Of a stretch of DNA of 64,000 nt, positions 25,601 through 36,725 are shown in pieces. The DNA lies in the NCBI RefSeq assembly GCF_008831285.2, contig NC_045138.2:13342571-13406570 (forward strand). Direction: 5' to 3'. This DNA is from Nymphaea colorata. Taxonomy: Eukaryota; Streptophyta; Magnoliopsida; Nymphaeales; Nymphaeaceae. A model generated the notes under the pieces. The model was given only the letters and a program-made list of their open reading frames with translations, was not told the DNA's origin and searched no databases. How positions within the stretch are numbered: position 1 is the stretch's first letter; the number at the start of each line of letters is the position of its first letter. Position numbers and translations under genes: made by a program.

Positions 25601-27048
25601 ACATAAAATTAAAATAGATACGAAAAAGGAACACATATAAATCATACAGTTAAAAGCAAAATTTTGTTTTAAAACATGACACTATAACCACGTTAGGATT
25701 TAGTAATAATGACATTACAAGAAGGCAAGTTGTTGCAGATATTGTTCTTGAATGGGTCCTGAGATATAGTATTGTAGTCACAACACATTAAAAAGTGGAG
25801 ATACCGTATCATAGTGGCTATACATTCAAAATAGCAACATTCGTTATGTCTAGAGGGCTGAGCATGTGTGCATCATTATATGCATGCAGCTGCTGTTTTC
25901 TTGAAATGTCAATCCTTTTGACTAGAAATACCATGGATTTTGAAACCATTTAATAGTCCTGATAGCAGCAATTCACCCTATGCAGGTATTTGCAGATCAT
26001 GAGTCTAGCTTAAACCCCATTGCTGTACCAAGAGCACTGATTTGGAATCTGCGAAGGAGGACTGTCTATTTTGGAACGTCGGTAACAACCATTTTTAGAG
26101 GTAAAAAAGCATTCAAACAAACTTGCACATTAAATATGAATATCACATTTATTGTTTTGTATGATAAGAATCTAACGCCTAATATTGATAAGGTATGACA
26201 ACCGAAGGAATTCAGCACTGCTTCTGGAGAGGTACGATGTCTTCTTGCTCAGCATTGGCTAAAGCATAGGTTAAGAGCATTCATGTTACCACTTATAGGC
26301 ACCAAAATAAAATTTAACTTTAATAGAGGAGGAAAATGATTGCAAAAAAGACATCTCCTTATACATTCTAGAAGACAAAGTTACTATTAGCTTATGGACG
26401 GTAAATTACTAGATATCACAATTGACAACCACCCACGTGATTGCAGGTGTAGTCCAGGCACCGGACAACCATCCAATCTGGTCGACTGTCACTTTTATGA
26501 GTATATAAATGTCCAATAAACATTTTACAAGACACCGGACACAAAATAGCATGCTAATCATACGAAAAATAGTTTGAATCAAGGGTAGACGAACCATTGT
26601 TTACATGAACAATTTCCTATTAAAAAGTAAGAAGTAGATGACAGAAAGGCGGTGAATGAAAAAGTTCGTCTTGGTTTTCCAATGAAGACTTAATACTGGA
26701 TGTTCAGAGGATAGAGGCACAATTTTCTATTAGAACGCAAGTTACAGAAAGGGGAATGACAAAGTTCATATTGGTTTTCCAAATCAAGACCTAATGCTGG
26801 ATATTCAGATGAAAGAGGCTGTTCTTATGTATTTCTTGTCTTTCTAAGTCAAATTGCATGTTCATGCTGCAGGTTTTGTCTGCGTTAGAGGATTTGACTT
26901 GAAGAAGCGGGCACCACGTCCTCTAGTTGCCAGGTTTCATTTCCCAGCAAGTAAGCAAACAAGAAACCAAAGAACCACAACAAGAAAATTAGATGAACAA
27001 GCAGCATCGGAGAATTTTCCTGACATGTTGAATAATCAACAAGACTAG
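16673..27048 (+). CDS. DEMETER/ROS1-like 5-methylcytosine DNA glycosylase
   Basis: Eighteen exons: 16673-19028, 19622-19712, 19799-20486, 21054-21626, 22105-22184, 22256-22340, 22441-22532, 22631-22699, 22989-23025, 23105-23187, 23954-24409, 24488-24524, 24623-24680, 24779-24918, 25062-25127, 25986-26100, 26193-26231, 26873-27048. Every phase fits, giving about 1746 residues, close to DEMETER and longer than ROS1. A basic KRKKVRPK patch lies near residue 178 and RRSLNFDSN near 250. Domain A (RPRPKVDLDEE, then RGRADSFIARMH) ends near 785 and continues as GDRRFSQWKGSVVDSIVG. The helix-hairpin-helix has GLGLKS (Lys about 1275) and PVDTNVGR (catalytic Asp about 1293). Four Cys at about 1360, 1367, 1370 and 1376 match the CX6CX2CX5C iron-sulphur ligands. 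A permuted CXXC unit lies near 1569-1615 and the RRM-like C-terminus begins near 1638. The enzyme excises 5-methylcytosine in the nucleus, opposing RNA-directed DNA methylation. ATGs at 16615 and 16668 stop at once, which supports 16673. Assignment to DME versus ROS1/DML needs a tree. Confidence 0.93.
20941..21053 (+). other. Former coding segment now read as intron end in the demethylase gene
   Basis: The 113 nt before the 21054 acceptor align closely with 35470-35582 in the duplicated copy, where they stay in frame with the flanking demethylase sequence. In the intact gene one extra base near 20974 and an in-frame TGA near 21028 break that frame, and the phase-0 splice 20486 to 21054 skips the segment. 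Whether the segment was coding in the ancestor is inference. Confidence 0.45.
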
Positions 27049-29064
27049 CGAACAGGCGTATTGACTAACAAAGTTGTAGTTTGACAATGCATACTTAGTA
27101 AAGGATTAAGCTAGACTTATCTTACCCCCATTGAAGCAGCAACCATCCTGTGAAAGGGCCCATGTTCTGTGTATATATTAGTGACCTTAATGTTTAGACA
27201 CATTCTCTGTAAGAGCCTTTGCTTGTCCAGCTCAAAAGCAATACGCCAGCTTCTTTCCTTTGACTTTTACAAGTACAAAGCAATGTATCCAGTTCATCAC
27301 ATTGTGCATGTTCTGTACAATAATATGAATAAATCTGATTGGCCTGTGTATATTGTTCTTATGGTTCACCTAAGAATGAATCAATGTATCTAACCTTAAA
27401 CAGGTTAGCGATATTTAAGAAAATGTTGCAGTTGTGGCTGATTATGTCTTCAATAGCTATCTCTATTAAATCATCTCTAGTTGCTGTTTCATGGTAGCAT
27501 TCGACGACACTAAATAAGGTTCCACTACAAATTCAGTATGCTGCACAACAACAAAGCTCTCCGGCTTCTGAATAGTCATTAGGAGCATGAGCATGTGGTG
27601 AGCAAAAAGCAAGAGAGGGTTGCCTTATCTCACCATTCTAGCCTGATCTTTTTTTACGTCCGTACTCACCCGAAGCTTTTCCCCATCAAAACTTTCCTCG
27701 TTATACAAAAATAAGCAGCTATAAGTATGTAGTATATTATCAGCAAAACTTCAGGAGTACGGGCCTGTCATCTTATATTGATATTTGATAGAGACCAGGG
27801 AGTAAGTAAGAACAGATACTCTTTCAATTTTCAGCTTATTTTTCGTTCTTGAGTATAAATACTCTTCTAAAAGCCCAAAAAGATGGAAAACTTCTACCCA
27901 CGAAACAAGATCCACTCCCATATTGTAATTAAATTCAGAAATGACGTCACGGATAGATGGATGTCTTAAGTGTATAGATTTTTGTCGACTCTTTTTCACG
28001 AAGAAATTGCAAGTTTAATTGCATGTTTGGCACTAAAATCGTCTTTGACTTTTCTGGCACGGCCTATGTGGCATGGCAAAAGATAACCTCCCCGTGGTAC
28101 CAAACGACCCTCAAAGGACAGGTTACCCAAGTCCCTTTCCAAATAATGAAGATAGCAAAATGCATGTCTATGTGAACCCTTTGCGTGTGCGTCAGTGGAG
28201 GTTGACGCTTAAACCAGATACGCCACCAGAAGATAATGCGGGTCCTCCAGAGCTTGCTCTACAGAGTGGATGTTCCCCAGAAATGGTTTGAGCAGTAACG
28301 GCTCTCCTACATATGTAACAGGTGTAAGATCAAGGTGTAGACATGGCCATGTGAATGAGATCGCAGAGTTAACAAAGGACATGCTCAAAAGATATCGGAC
28401 TTGGATTCATCAGCAGATTGGGATGAAGATCAATCTGTTGGCCAAACAAAACACACTGCATATTTATCTACTAATCCCCATGATAACTGCATCAACGCTC
28501 ATGTTGTTGGCTTGGTTCATAAGGACTTACTTATCAGAAATGAGAAATGGTAACTGCACAACCATCCAGATGCTTGGGTAGGATCAACGACGAAAAGATT
28601 TTGTGGGTTTAATGTATGGAGGAGTGTATGAATAGAGAATTTGACGATGTGTGGTCACTTAATGTTCTGTTCCGCTAGACAAGAAAATTGACTCATTGAG
28701 AATCAACTACTCAAACAGGAAACAAGAGATTCCGAATGAATGGTGAAAGAACAGACAGCATACAATCGCTTCGTGAAGTTATTAGGGTATGTCCGGAACA
28801 GAGAATGGTTCCTGAGAGGGAGAGGAATGTGCTGAACAATATTTATGTCTTAAAATGCATGCCAAATTGATTAGCAACTGGAAATATACAAACTCTATGA
28901 TAGAAAAGCTGCAAGATATGTAGTTCCTAGCAGTATGCCATTTGTAACAAGATTAGCCTAGGAAAATTCCAGTTAATCCCTGATGGCCACCGCCATACGG
29001 ATAGAAAAGAAGCTAAATAATCAATTTGGCCACCTGCTAAAAATGGATGGAGATAAAGATTCAG
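27049..29064. other. Demethylase 3' region and intergenic sequence
   Basis: No supported gene. A candidate polyadenylation motif (AATAAA within TATGAATAAATCT) lies near 27326. Open frames at 28073-28581 are short, broken and unrecognised. This stretch is absent from the second copy of the duplication: its homologue would lie at the 35890/35925 junction and has been deleted there. Confidence 0.5.
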
Positions 29065-30965
29065 AGAGAAAGAGAGACAAAGGCCACTCACCTGTGGTGT
29101 TGTACAAGGCTTTTGACTCTTTGTATTGATCAGTGTTCTTTTGTGTCTCATCCATGTTTCTCTTACTCCATCATCGAGGAGGGAAGGAAGGAAAAAAAAG
29201 TGGAAGAGAAGAAACCTTCCCATCCCCCTTTTTCACGTTTATTCTTTTTATAGTCTTTCTTTTCTTTTCCTTTTCATTTTATTTTTTATCGGTTGTTTAA
29301 TATATATATATATATATATATAATAAATTATTTAAATGACACTTTCTAAAATTAAGTTTTTTAAAAAACTGAATTTAATAAAAAAAAAAATTCAATGTTA
29401 AGTAGTTTTAAAAATTGTTTTGTATGAATGGCCGAGCCAAAAAAATTTTGTTGAAGGGGCATATGTTTAAAAACATTTATATTTGGTAGGGCACCTATAT
29501 ATGTATAAAATTAAATCTTAAATTGATCAATGTAAAAATAATCTAATTTTAAAGAGCTGGAGTGGGCAACTGCCCACCCTGACCCACATGTGGGTACGCC
29601 ACTGGTTTGTGTGTTTGGGTAAGAGATTGGCACATGATTTTGTAAGCAAAACCACATTTTACCTCAAAAACTTTGTCATCCAAATGCTCTTTTCTAAAAA
29701 AGATTCAATCCAAGGGTGGACCAGAATCACTATCTAAAGAGAAGAATAAAATATAAAAACCAACAAAATAAGATTTATAAAAAACAAATTTTACCTTTTA
29801 ACAATAGGAAAAATACTGTAAAATGAAAACGAAAATGCCCCAACCTTACCGACTTCAAATCCAAGGATGACGAGACCAAATGGAAGGGAAGAAGCTGTTT
29901 TGAGGACAAGAAAATGAATGAAATGGTACAATGCCTATTAAGACCTTCTATTTGATTGTAATTGCTCTCTTCCTCTTGCTCTCATCTCTCTTTACAATAT
30001 GCTAGCTGAACTTGAATAATAAATTGTCCACTCATAATCCAAACAACAATTTGTTTTCTCTCATTCTCTACAGTAGATAGAAGAGTGGACCAACATTTTC
30101 AAAATCGGTTTCTGACTCAAATCTGCGGCCTTTAATGATTCAATGAATCGGTCAATTAAATCATTTGTGAATTGGATGGACATAACAAAGTGTGTTTTTT
30201 ATAAAAAAAATAAATACTTAAAAAAGGTTAGCAAAATAAAAAAAATGAAGTAAATGCATAACACCTTCATAGAAAAGAAAAGATGCCAAAAATGAAAAAC
30301 AATAAAAAATTGACGTAAAAAGTGCCATGAATTTATTAGGTCACCCAATATACTTAAAAAAAAAAACCTCCATCGTGATAGCAGGCACTAAATATATAGT
30401 TACAATTTCTAAATTGGCCTTGGGGTATTTACTGTGGATCTGCCCGGACCCTGGCTTTTTTAAAGTTAAGGTTTTGAAATTTGGCATAGGCTTTTCAGAG
30501 ACCCACATCTGCCAAGGGGACTAAAACGAACAAATCATATGAGTCTTTCTTTTGGAGATGATTCTCTAGTTTTGTCCAAATCATTCCTTCTTACTTTTCC
30601 ATCGACATTTCCTTCCCCTCCTCCATCCAAACACCCACTCCTCGTAAATGTTGAGCGCTTATTTATTATTTTTCAAAGTTGGGTGCTGCTTTGTTATTAT
30701 CTCAAAAATGATATTTTTTTACCAATATTATACATTTTTGTGTAAAGTATGTTAAATAATAAATTAAATACAATTTGTAGTATTAATTGAAATAATAGAA
30801 ATATTTGTTCACAATATAGCCTTCTTAAACGTTTTTTAAATATATATTTTTAAGTATGAAACCGTAAAACAACAAAGATATTATATGATAAAGTTCATCT
30901 TTATTACCAAGCGGTTAAAATGCCAAGCACAAACAGAGTGTGGGACAAGACGCAAAACGACGATA
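29065..30965. repeat. Direct repeat R1, downstream flank of the first demethylase copy
   Basis: About 1.9 kb that matches 35925-38150 (R2) in the same orientation. Shared landmarks are TTTGTGTCTCATC, GTTGAAGGGGCATA, CAACTGCCCACCCT, ACGCCACTGGTTTGTGTGT and AATACTGTAAAATGAAAACG, in the same order. The AT-rich core with GGGCAACTGCCCACCC and GTACGCCACTGG resembles old plant transposon debris. R1 ends next to the start of the demethylase copy at about 31000, as expected for a tandem duplication unit boundary. Confidence 0.8.
29300..29323. repeat. (TA)n microsatellite
   Basis: Perfect TA repeat within R1. R2 lacks it and instead carries an insertion of about 80 bp at this place. Confidence 0.8.
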
Positions 30966-31009
30966 AAAGGTTGCCGTCTTCCGGAAAACACAAACAGCCA
31001 AGTTCATCT

Positions 31010-32930
31010 ATCAATCACTCTTTTCTGCGACTTCCGGGAAAAAGGTTGCCGTCTTCCAAGTTTGGTGCATATCAAGGAAAAACTGAGCTAGGGTTTCGAC
31101 GAATTCAACAAGGTGGGAGGCGAGAGTGGTCGAGTGTCTGGTCCATTAGATTACATGAAATACTAACATAATGTTCCTAATGTCCCGTGAAAGATGTTTC
31201 TAATTCCAATTGTTCTCCTGTTGAACTCTTGTCCCTTGAAATATACTATTAAATGGTTTTGCTCAATGGTTTTGCTCTTCAGACGCTGACCTTTTTGAAC
31301 TCACATTTTACTTTTAACAGAGCTTCGTTAAATCATGTTCTTCAGAAGGAAGAAACTTTTGAATTCACTATGCATATCAAACCATTTAGGAAGTCTCTTT
31401 TTTTGAGTTGTAGTGAGGAATTTGGCACACTAACTCGGGCCAGTGCCTGATGGACATTAGACGTTGCGCAAGCCCGAGGAGGGGGCAAGGTAGCCTTAGA
31501 ATTTTACACTTTCTAGTCCCTCAACTCTATTTCTTCAAGTCAGAAAATGAAAAAAAAAAAAAAAAAAAAAAAGTCTTACCCATGCCAAACTCAATCACAT
31601 AAAATGATTCTTACCCTACCTTGATGCCTTAACATACGTCTAATGGGCATCATTTCTTATTTGGGTGTGAAGAAATTGAACCCGTGACAAAGTTACTGGA
31701 CAGCATGAAACAATTCCTTGAAGGCCAGAAAAGATGTCAACCTGCGACGCTTGGTCGTTAACTCAATCTTCAATTTGAATTTTCCCCAGAGACACTGTGT
31801 AATCTGAGGAAGTTCTTTCTGTCAAAACTCAAAAGCGTCCAAAAAGTATAGTATGTGTGCAAAACACATTTTTTCGCGAAAAGCAAGTGAAGTTGTAAAT
31901 CAATGTCCCCATCTTTTAAAGAAGTTTCTGTGAATGTCACAACACCATCATTCTCGAGCACACGCCGTGGTTTTGAGTTTTGTTCACCAAGCTGGTAATG
32001 AGAAAACGTTTTCAGGTGTCTTTTTCTTTCTTCTTGGTTTGGCTGGTAATTGGTATTCAAATGGAGACCAACTTAGTTCTTTAAGAATGTTTACGCTAAC
32101 TTAATTTTAATCTGATTATTAAGAATCTGGTTTACCCTTCGACTTCTGGAATCTGGTGTGACGTTGATTGGCCAAGTGCCGAATTCAGAAAGAACGAAGA
32201 TAGAGAGCGCCAATGCACGTGACGTTTGTCAAAAAAGAGAGCAAAAAAATGCAGGAGGGGTTGGCTTTCCCTTGATTCCAGTGCCCGAGTTGGTCGGTGT
32301 CCGAAGACACCATCTTTCCTTGGCGAAGGGCCTTCTTTTTCTACTTTTATTGTTATTACTTCCTCTCTTATTGAAACCCTTCTCGTTTACGAATGCAGGA
32401 GCTTGAACCCAAATAAATTTTATTAGATACCTGCTGCTGATGTTAAAAGGAACACAATAAAGAGTTACAGTTTACCACGATAAAAGGATGGAAAGAATGC
32501 CACAGTTCCTTATAACGCTTTTGTTTTTCCCTTTTCGATCTATCTGTCTCTCTCTCTCTCGCTCTCTAATCTCTATTCCTTTTGTCCCCGTTTGCCGGAG
32601 ACTTCAGGTTGCTTCAGATTGAACCCATCTCAAATTTCTGCTCCTGCATCGGCGTCGCAGCTACTACACTGTACAAGGCTTCATTTCTTCTTGACTCTTC
32701 TTGCTCTTGCAAGTTCTTATGTGAGCAAGGCTTTATAGATTCTGCATTGCCGCAACCGCATAACTCTCCAAAAGGTCTCTCCCTCTTTTTTTCTCATAAC
32801 CTGTATGGTTTTCTACGCGATTTTCCCTGTTGGACCGAGAATTAACTTAATGCATTGCTGTTTTTCTTGTTTGCTAACGCCACCTCACCATCACTGCACT
32901 TGAGCTCGGTCATTCCTGTAACCTCGCCCT

Positions 32931-32963
<33 letters not shown>

Positions 32964-35892
32964 GCCGGAGAAGGAACGGAAAAGAAGACAAGGAAAAATT
33001 TCTAAAAACCAACACTTGAGCTCGGTCATTCCTGTAACCTCGCCCTCTCTCTCTCTCTCTCTCTCTCACCAGAGAAGGAACGGAAAAGAAGACGAGGAAA
33101 ATTTTCTAAAAACCAACTTCCACATTTCTCATGTGGTACTGAAAAAGGGGGAAAGAAGAAAAATACAGAAGCTGCAGAGCAGGAATTCGTTTGAAGAATG
33201 CCATGACATCGAGCATTTCTGAGCAAGACATTTTAGCTGGGGAAACCCGAACCTTCGGTTCAGACGTGTTGGGCTCCTGTACACGGAAGGCACACGACCA
33301 CAGGTAAAAGGAAGCGCAAAGATGCTATAACCACCACCACCTTGGATGTAGAGGAGTCCGTTTGTTTGCCGAATGCGCTGCTCGCGTTGCTTCGTGCAGA
33401 CATCACTGAATTTTGATTCTAATGCTGAGGCGTGTAATGATAAATTAGGTTCCATAAGTCAGCATGCTGCTGAAAGAGGAAGGCCTACTGCAGGAAACCC
33501 CAGCGAACCTGCTGTAGTTGATCTTAACGGCTCCTTGAATAATATACCCGCTTCTCATCTTTGTCTCTCTCAGAATTCTTCACCTTCTCTACTCGAGAGA
33601 AAATCTTCATCAAGGTGGAACGCAAAGAATATGGCTCGCAAGAAAAACAGTGTAGATAATGGTTATATTAGGGAAAAGCATCAGGGACATTTTGTGAATA
33701 GCCATGAGTCTGCAGACATGCCACGATGCGGTCTGCAAAATCTTTATGACACCAGCCAGCAGGACGATACAATCATATCAATTGAATCTCAGAGCAGCAT
33801 ACAAACATCCTCTACAATCTCGACGGGTCTGGTTCAAGTACAACTCCACGCAAAGGGCGAACCATCTTCTATGGATTTACAAGAGCAGCAGAACAGGCAC
33901 ATATAGCAGTCTCATACCTCATCTGTTCAAAGAAAGTTTCAGGAACAGGGAGACAGAAACGAGCCCTCAGGAACAGCAATCATATGTAATGTCTAGCACT
34001 CCTGCCCAGAAAGGTTCCACTTGGGAGGTTAGAAGTGTCACAACAGAAACCAGCAAGAAGGTTGTGATCTCGCGATCAGGTAGGAAGAAAGCAACAGAAC
34101 CCGCAATCATGTACACAAGGAAAACTCTTTGAAACAGAGCGAGGAGCAGCAAGGTCTCATTACTCAGTGTTATCCAGGGGAAAAGTACTTTAATTTTCAA
34201 AATGTGCAAGGCAATGATATGGCTCGTCAAAGTACAGGTAAAGGTAACAAGAAGTCCAAGGAAAGCGCTTATTCATGCTCTTCACCCTAGAACTTTCTTT
34301 GCAATTAACCACGGTTTCATGCTACAAAGTTCTACACAAAAAAGAGAAGATGACATTGCCTGCGGTCCCCAAACTTGCCAAGAATCTATGTCCTGGATAG
34401 ACTTGCTCAAAGGATAACCAAGAAGCGCTGCTCCTGGATAGACTTGCTCATACAAGGTACCAAAAATAGGCACTCCTCTCTATCCATCTTTCACTCCTCT
34501 CTGTCCATCTTTCATATAAATCTGCCACTCCTGAAAATCCATCCTCAACATGGTCCCGCAAAAGCTGCTATTTCAGACGATTTCATGATGCTAGTATTCC
34601 CTTACATGGCAGGCTTTTGCACTGAATCACTGTACCAAGTATACAGGAAGCTTCTACATACTGCACCACATGTCAAGTTGAATAAGCTGTTAAAGACTTA
34701 CGAATGATATCGCATACACAAACAAAATGTTGAAGTTTAGGTGATAAAAAAGATTAAAGCTGTCCAGTTGTTTTACGTGAAAGTGTTCAGTTTTTAAGTT
34801 CTATAAAACAACAATAAAATTAGTGACAGTTTTTCCAATAGGTTTGATGTCAGTAAGGAATTGAAGGCAAGGATTAGATGTTATCCTAGCACCGTTCCTC
34901 AAACATGTCAATCAACAGGACCTTCAAAAATATTGCAGCTTATAGTCCTGTGATTAAGGATCAATGGATATAATACAGTCATACAACAGATTCTACAAAA
35001 TATAATTGACGGTATTATAACCGTTGGAGGTTGACATGCTTTTTGCAGGTGACAGGCGCTTCTCCCAGTGGAAAGGATCTGTCGTGGACTCCATTGTTGG
35101 AGTCTTTCTTGCACAGAATGTTTTGGACCATCTCTCAAGGTGTGTTGTTGTTGTCGTAAGTTCTGCTTTCATGGCACTTGCAGCACGCTTTCCACTAAAT
35201 GAGGAAAGGGAGACCGCAAGACTTGGCAATAATAAAATCGACACATCTCCTCAAGTACAACAGGTTAAGACTCACCTGGTAGCAACCGCAACAAGCACTT
35301 CCAATCCATTGTTGACAGCAATATACCACCAAGCTGAGGATGAGAATTTGCTCTGTTTTTCTGCAATTTCCTCCCAAAATTTGACTGATTTTACCACTCA
35401 GGCTGTCAATCAAATTGGATCAAGTCCAGAGTGTGCTACTCCAGCAGATGAGTTTATGAACAGATATAGCAAGATAATCTCTGAAAAGGAAATTAGAATA
35501 AAGATACCGTGCCACCATCCTGCCTCATGCATCGGAGAAGAAATACGAACCCTGCCTGATGAACAACTAAAATCCTTGCAGGTTTTAGGAGCAGGGCCTT
35601 CACTTGAAATAGACAATTGCCCTAAGATAAATGGTGAGAGCAAGACTTCGTCAGCGGAAGCCACATCCTCCGTCACAATCTTTGCCCAGGAGGCACATAG
35701 AATCAGTTCCGTAGACGAAGCGACAAATACAGATTTACAGTCTAAAAGTTCTCAAGAAGGGCACCGCTTGATGGTGAAAGGAAGTTTGCATTTTTCCAGC
35801 AAAGGGAGGGAAACTGTGGACGTGGAATCATCAGAACAAGCAAAACTAGTTGAGAACCAGAAACCCTTGGAAAGCAAGCTTGCCGACTGTTT
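31010..35892 (+). pseudogene. Truncated tandem copy of the demethylase gene
   Basis: The segment is collinear with the intact gene. 31020-31142 matches 12665-12925, 31150-31200 matches 13700-13750, and 31200-33245 matches 14745-16720. 33265-34425 matches 17295-18450, 34445-35470 matches 19020-20310, and 35470-35892 matches 20941-21363. The start codon survives at 33203, but the frame stops after about 35 codons because the block matching about 16722-17294 is missing. Also lost are 18446-19019 (most of domain A) and everything beyond 21363: the helix-hairpin-helix, the iron-sulphur Cys and the C-terminal domain. It therefore cannot encode an active glycosylase. Intron remains show it is a DNA-level duplicate, not a retrocopy. 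Two stretches stay open, 33373-33906 and 35024-35986. The upstream region is kept nearly whole, so the copy could still be transcribed, perhaps as a regulatory RNA (inference). Confidence 0.88.
32893..33113. repeat. Tandem duplication of about 110-120 bp in the copy's 5' UTR region
   Basis: Two adjacent units both contain CACTTGAGCTCGGTCATTCC, then a CT run, then GAGAAGGAACGGAAAAGAAG and a TCTAAAAACCAAC-type end. The first is about 32893-33012 and the second about 33013-33113. The intact gene has one unit (about 16455-16605), so this arose after the large duplication or was lost from the parent. Confidence 0.8.
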
Positions 35893-35986
35893 CACTCACA
35901 CGATTTCCACTCAACTATTTAAGAAGAGAGACAGAGGCCAGGCAGCTCACCGGTGGTGTCTGTATGACTCTCTATATCTACATTGA
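35024..35986 (+). pseudogene. Open reading frame through former introns of the demethylase copy
   Basis: A 320-codon frame encodes GDRRFSQWKGSVVDSIVG, then SSAFMALAARFPLNEE, then sequence equivalent to intact-gene exons 3 and 4. The intron matching 19713-19798 has shrunk to 21 nt that read through in frame as Val codons. The region matching 20311-20940 is gone. The frame then runs past the deletion junction and ends in unrelated residues inside the inverted-repeat arm. It lacks all catalytic residues. It could be accidental or could encode a dominant-negative fragment. There is no evidence of translation. Confidence 0.4.
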
Positions 35987-36030
35987 TCCATGTTTTTTTG
36001 TGTCTCATCTCGGTTTCTCCTACTCCTCCA
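35674..36030 (+). repeat. Inverted repeat, left arm (demethylase exon plus flank)
   Basis: Starts CACAATCTTTGC and ends TCCTACTCCTCCA. The first 217 nt or so match coding exon 4 of the intact demethylase (21146-21363). The rest matches R1 around 29065-29160. The arm pairs antiparallel with 36162-36555 across a spacer of about 131 nt. Confidence 0.85.
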
Positions 36031-36161
36031 TAGCGAGCTAAGGGAAAGAAAAAAAATGAAGGAAAAGGACGATGGGAGGTTCAGGGCGATAGAATGAACA
36101 GGTTCCTAAAGAAAAACCTGAAAAGTGCATGGTTTTGTTCTTCTTCCCCTCTTGACGATGA

Positions 36162-36555
36162 TGGAGGAGTAGGAGAAACAGGGATGAAACACAAAAAAAG
36201 AACATGGATCAATATAGAGAATCAAAAAGTGTCTTACAGACACCACCGGTGAGCGGCGAGCGGCCTCTATCTTTCTTTCTGGTGAGCAGCCTCTGCCTCT
36301 CTTTCTAATAGTTGAGTGGAAATAGTGTGAGTGGAAACAGTCGCAAGCTTGCTTTCCAAGGGTTAGGGTTTCTGGTGCTCAATTATTTTTGCTTGTTTTG
36401 ATGAATCTACGTCCACGGTTTCCTCCCTTCACTGAAAAAATACAAACTTCCTTTCACTATCAAACAGTGCCCTTCTTGAGGGTTTTTAGCCTGTAAATCT
36501 ATCTGTTTCTTTGTCTAGAAAACTAATTCTATGTGCCTCGTGTGCAAAGATTGTG
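36162..36555 (-). repeat. Inverted repeat, right arm
   Basis: Reverse complement of the left arm at roughly 85% identity by eye, with a short extra duplication of about 35 nt near 36255-36290. Landmarks on the plus strand are TGGAGGAGTAGGA at 36162 (left-arm TCCTACTCCTCCA), CCACCGGTGAGC, GCAAGCTTGCTTTCCAAGGG and GCAAAGATTGTG at 36544. It places demethylase exon sequence in antisense orientation downstream of the sense copy. Confidence 0.85.
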
Positions 36556-36725
36556 AGGAATGAGGAAGATTGTGAGGAATGAGGAAGGATTCTCCTCCAC
36601 CTTTCTCTTTTTTCTTCTTTCTCTTTTTTTCTTCTTTCCCTCCCGCTGATGGAGGAGTAGGTTTCTCTTTTCCTCTCGCTGGCTGACGGATGAGTATGAG
36701 AAATAGAGATGAGACACAAATTCTT
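36556..36725. repeat. Extra rearranged fragments beside the inverted repeat
   Basis: A 21-bp unit containing AGATTGTGAGGAATGAGGA occurs twice at about 36547-36588. A third partial copy of the TCTCCTACTCCTCCA/GTGTCTCAT segment lies, inverted, at about 36648-36720. These show repeated local rearrangement at the end of the foldback. Confidence 0.6.

Noticed and set aside
28073-28581. Open frames at 28073-28291 and 28270-28581 as a gene
   Set aside because: The frames overlap in conflict, show no recognisable domain or splice structure, and the segment has no conserved-looking protein pattern.
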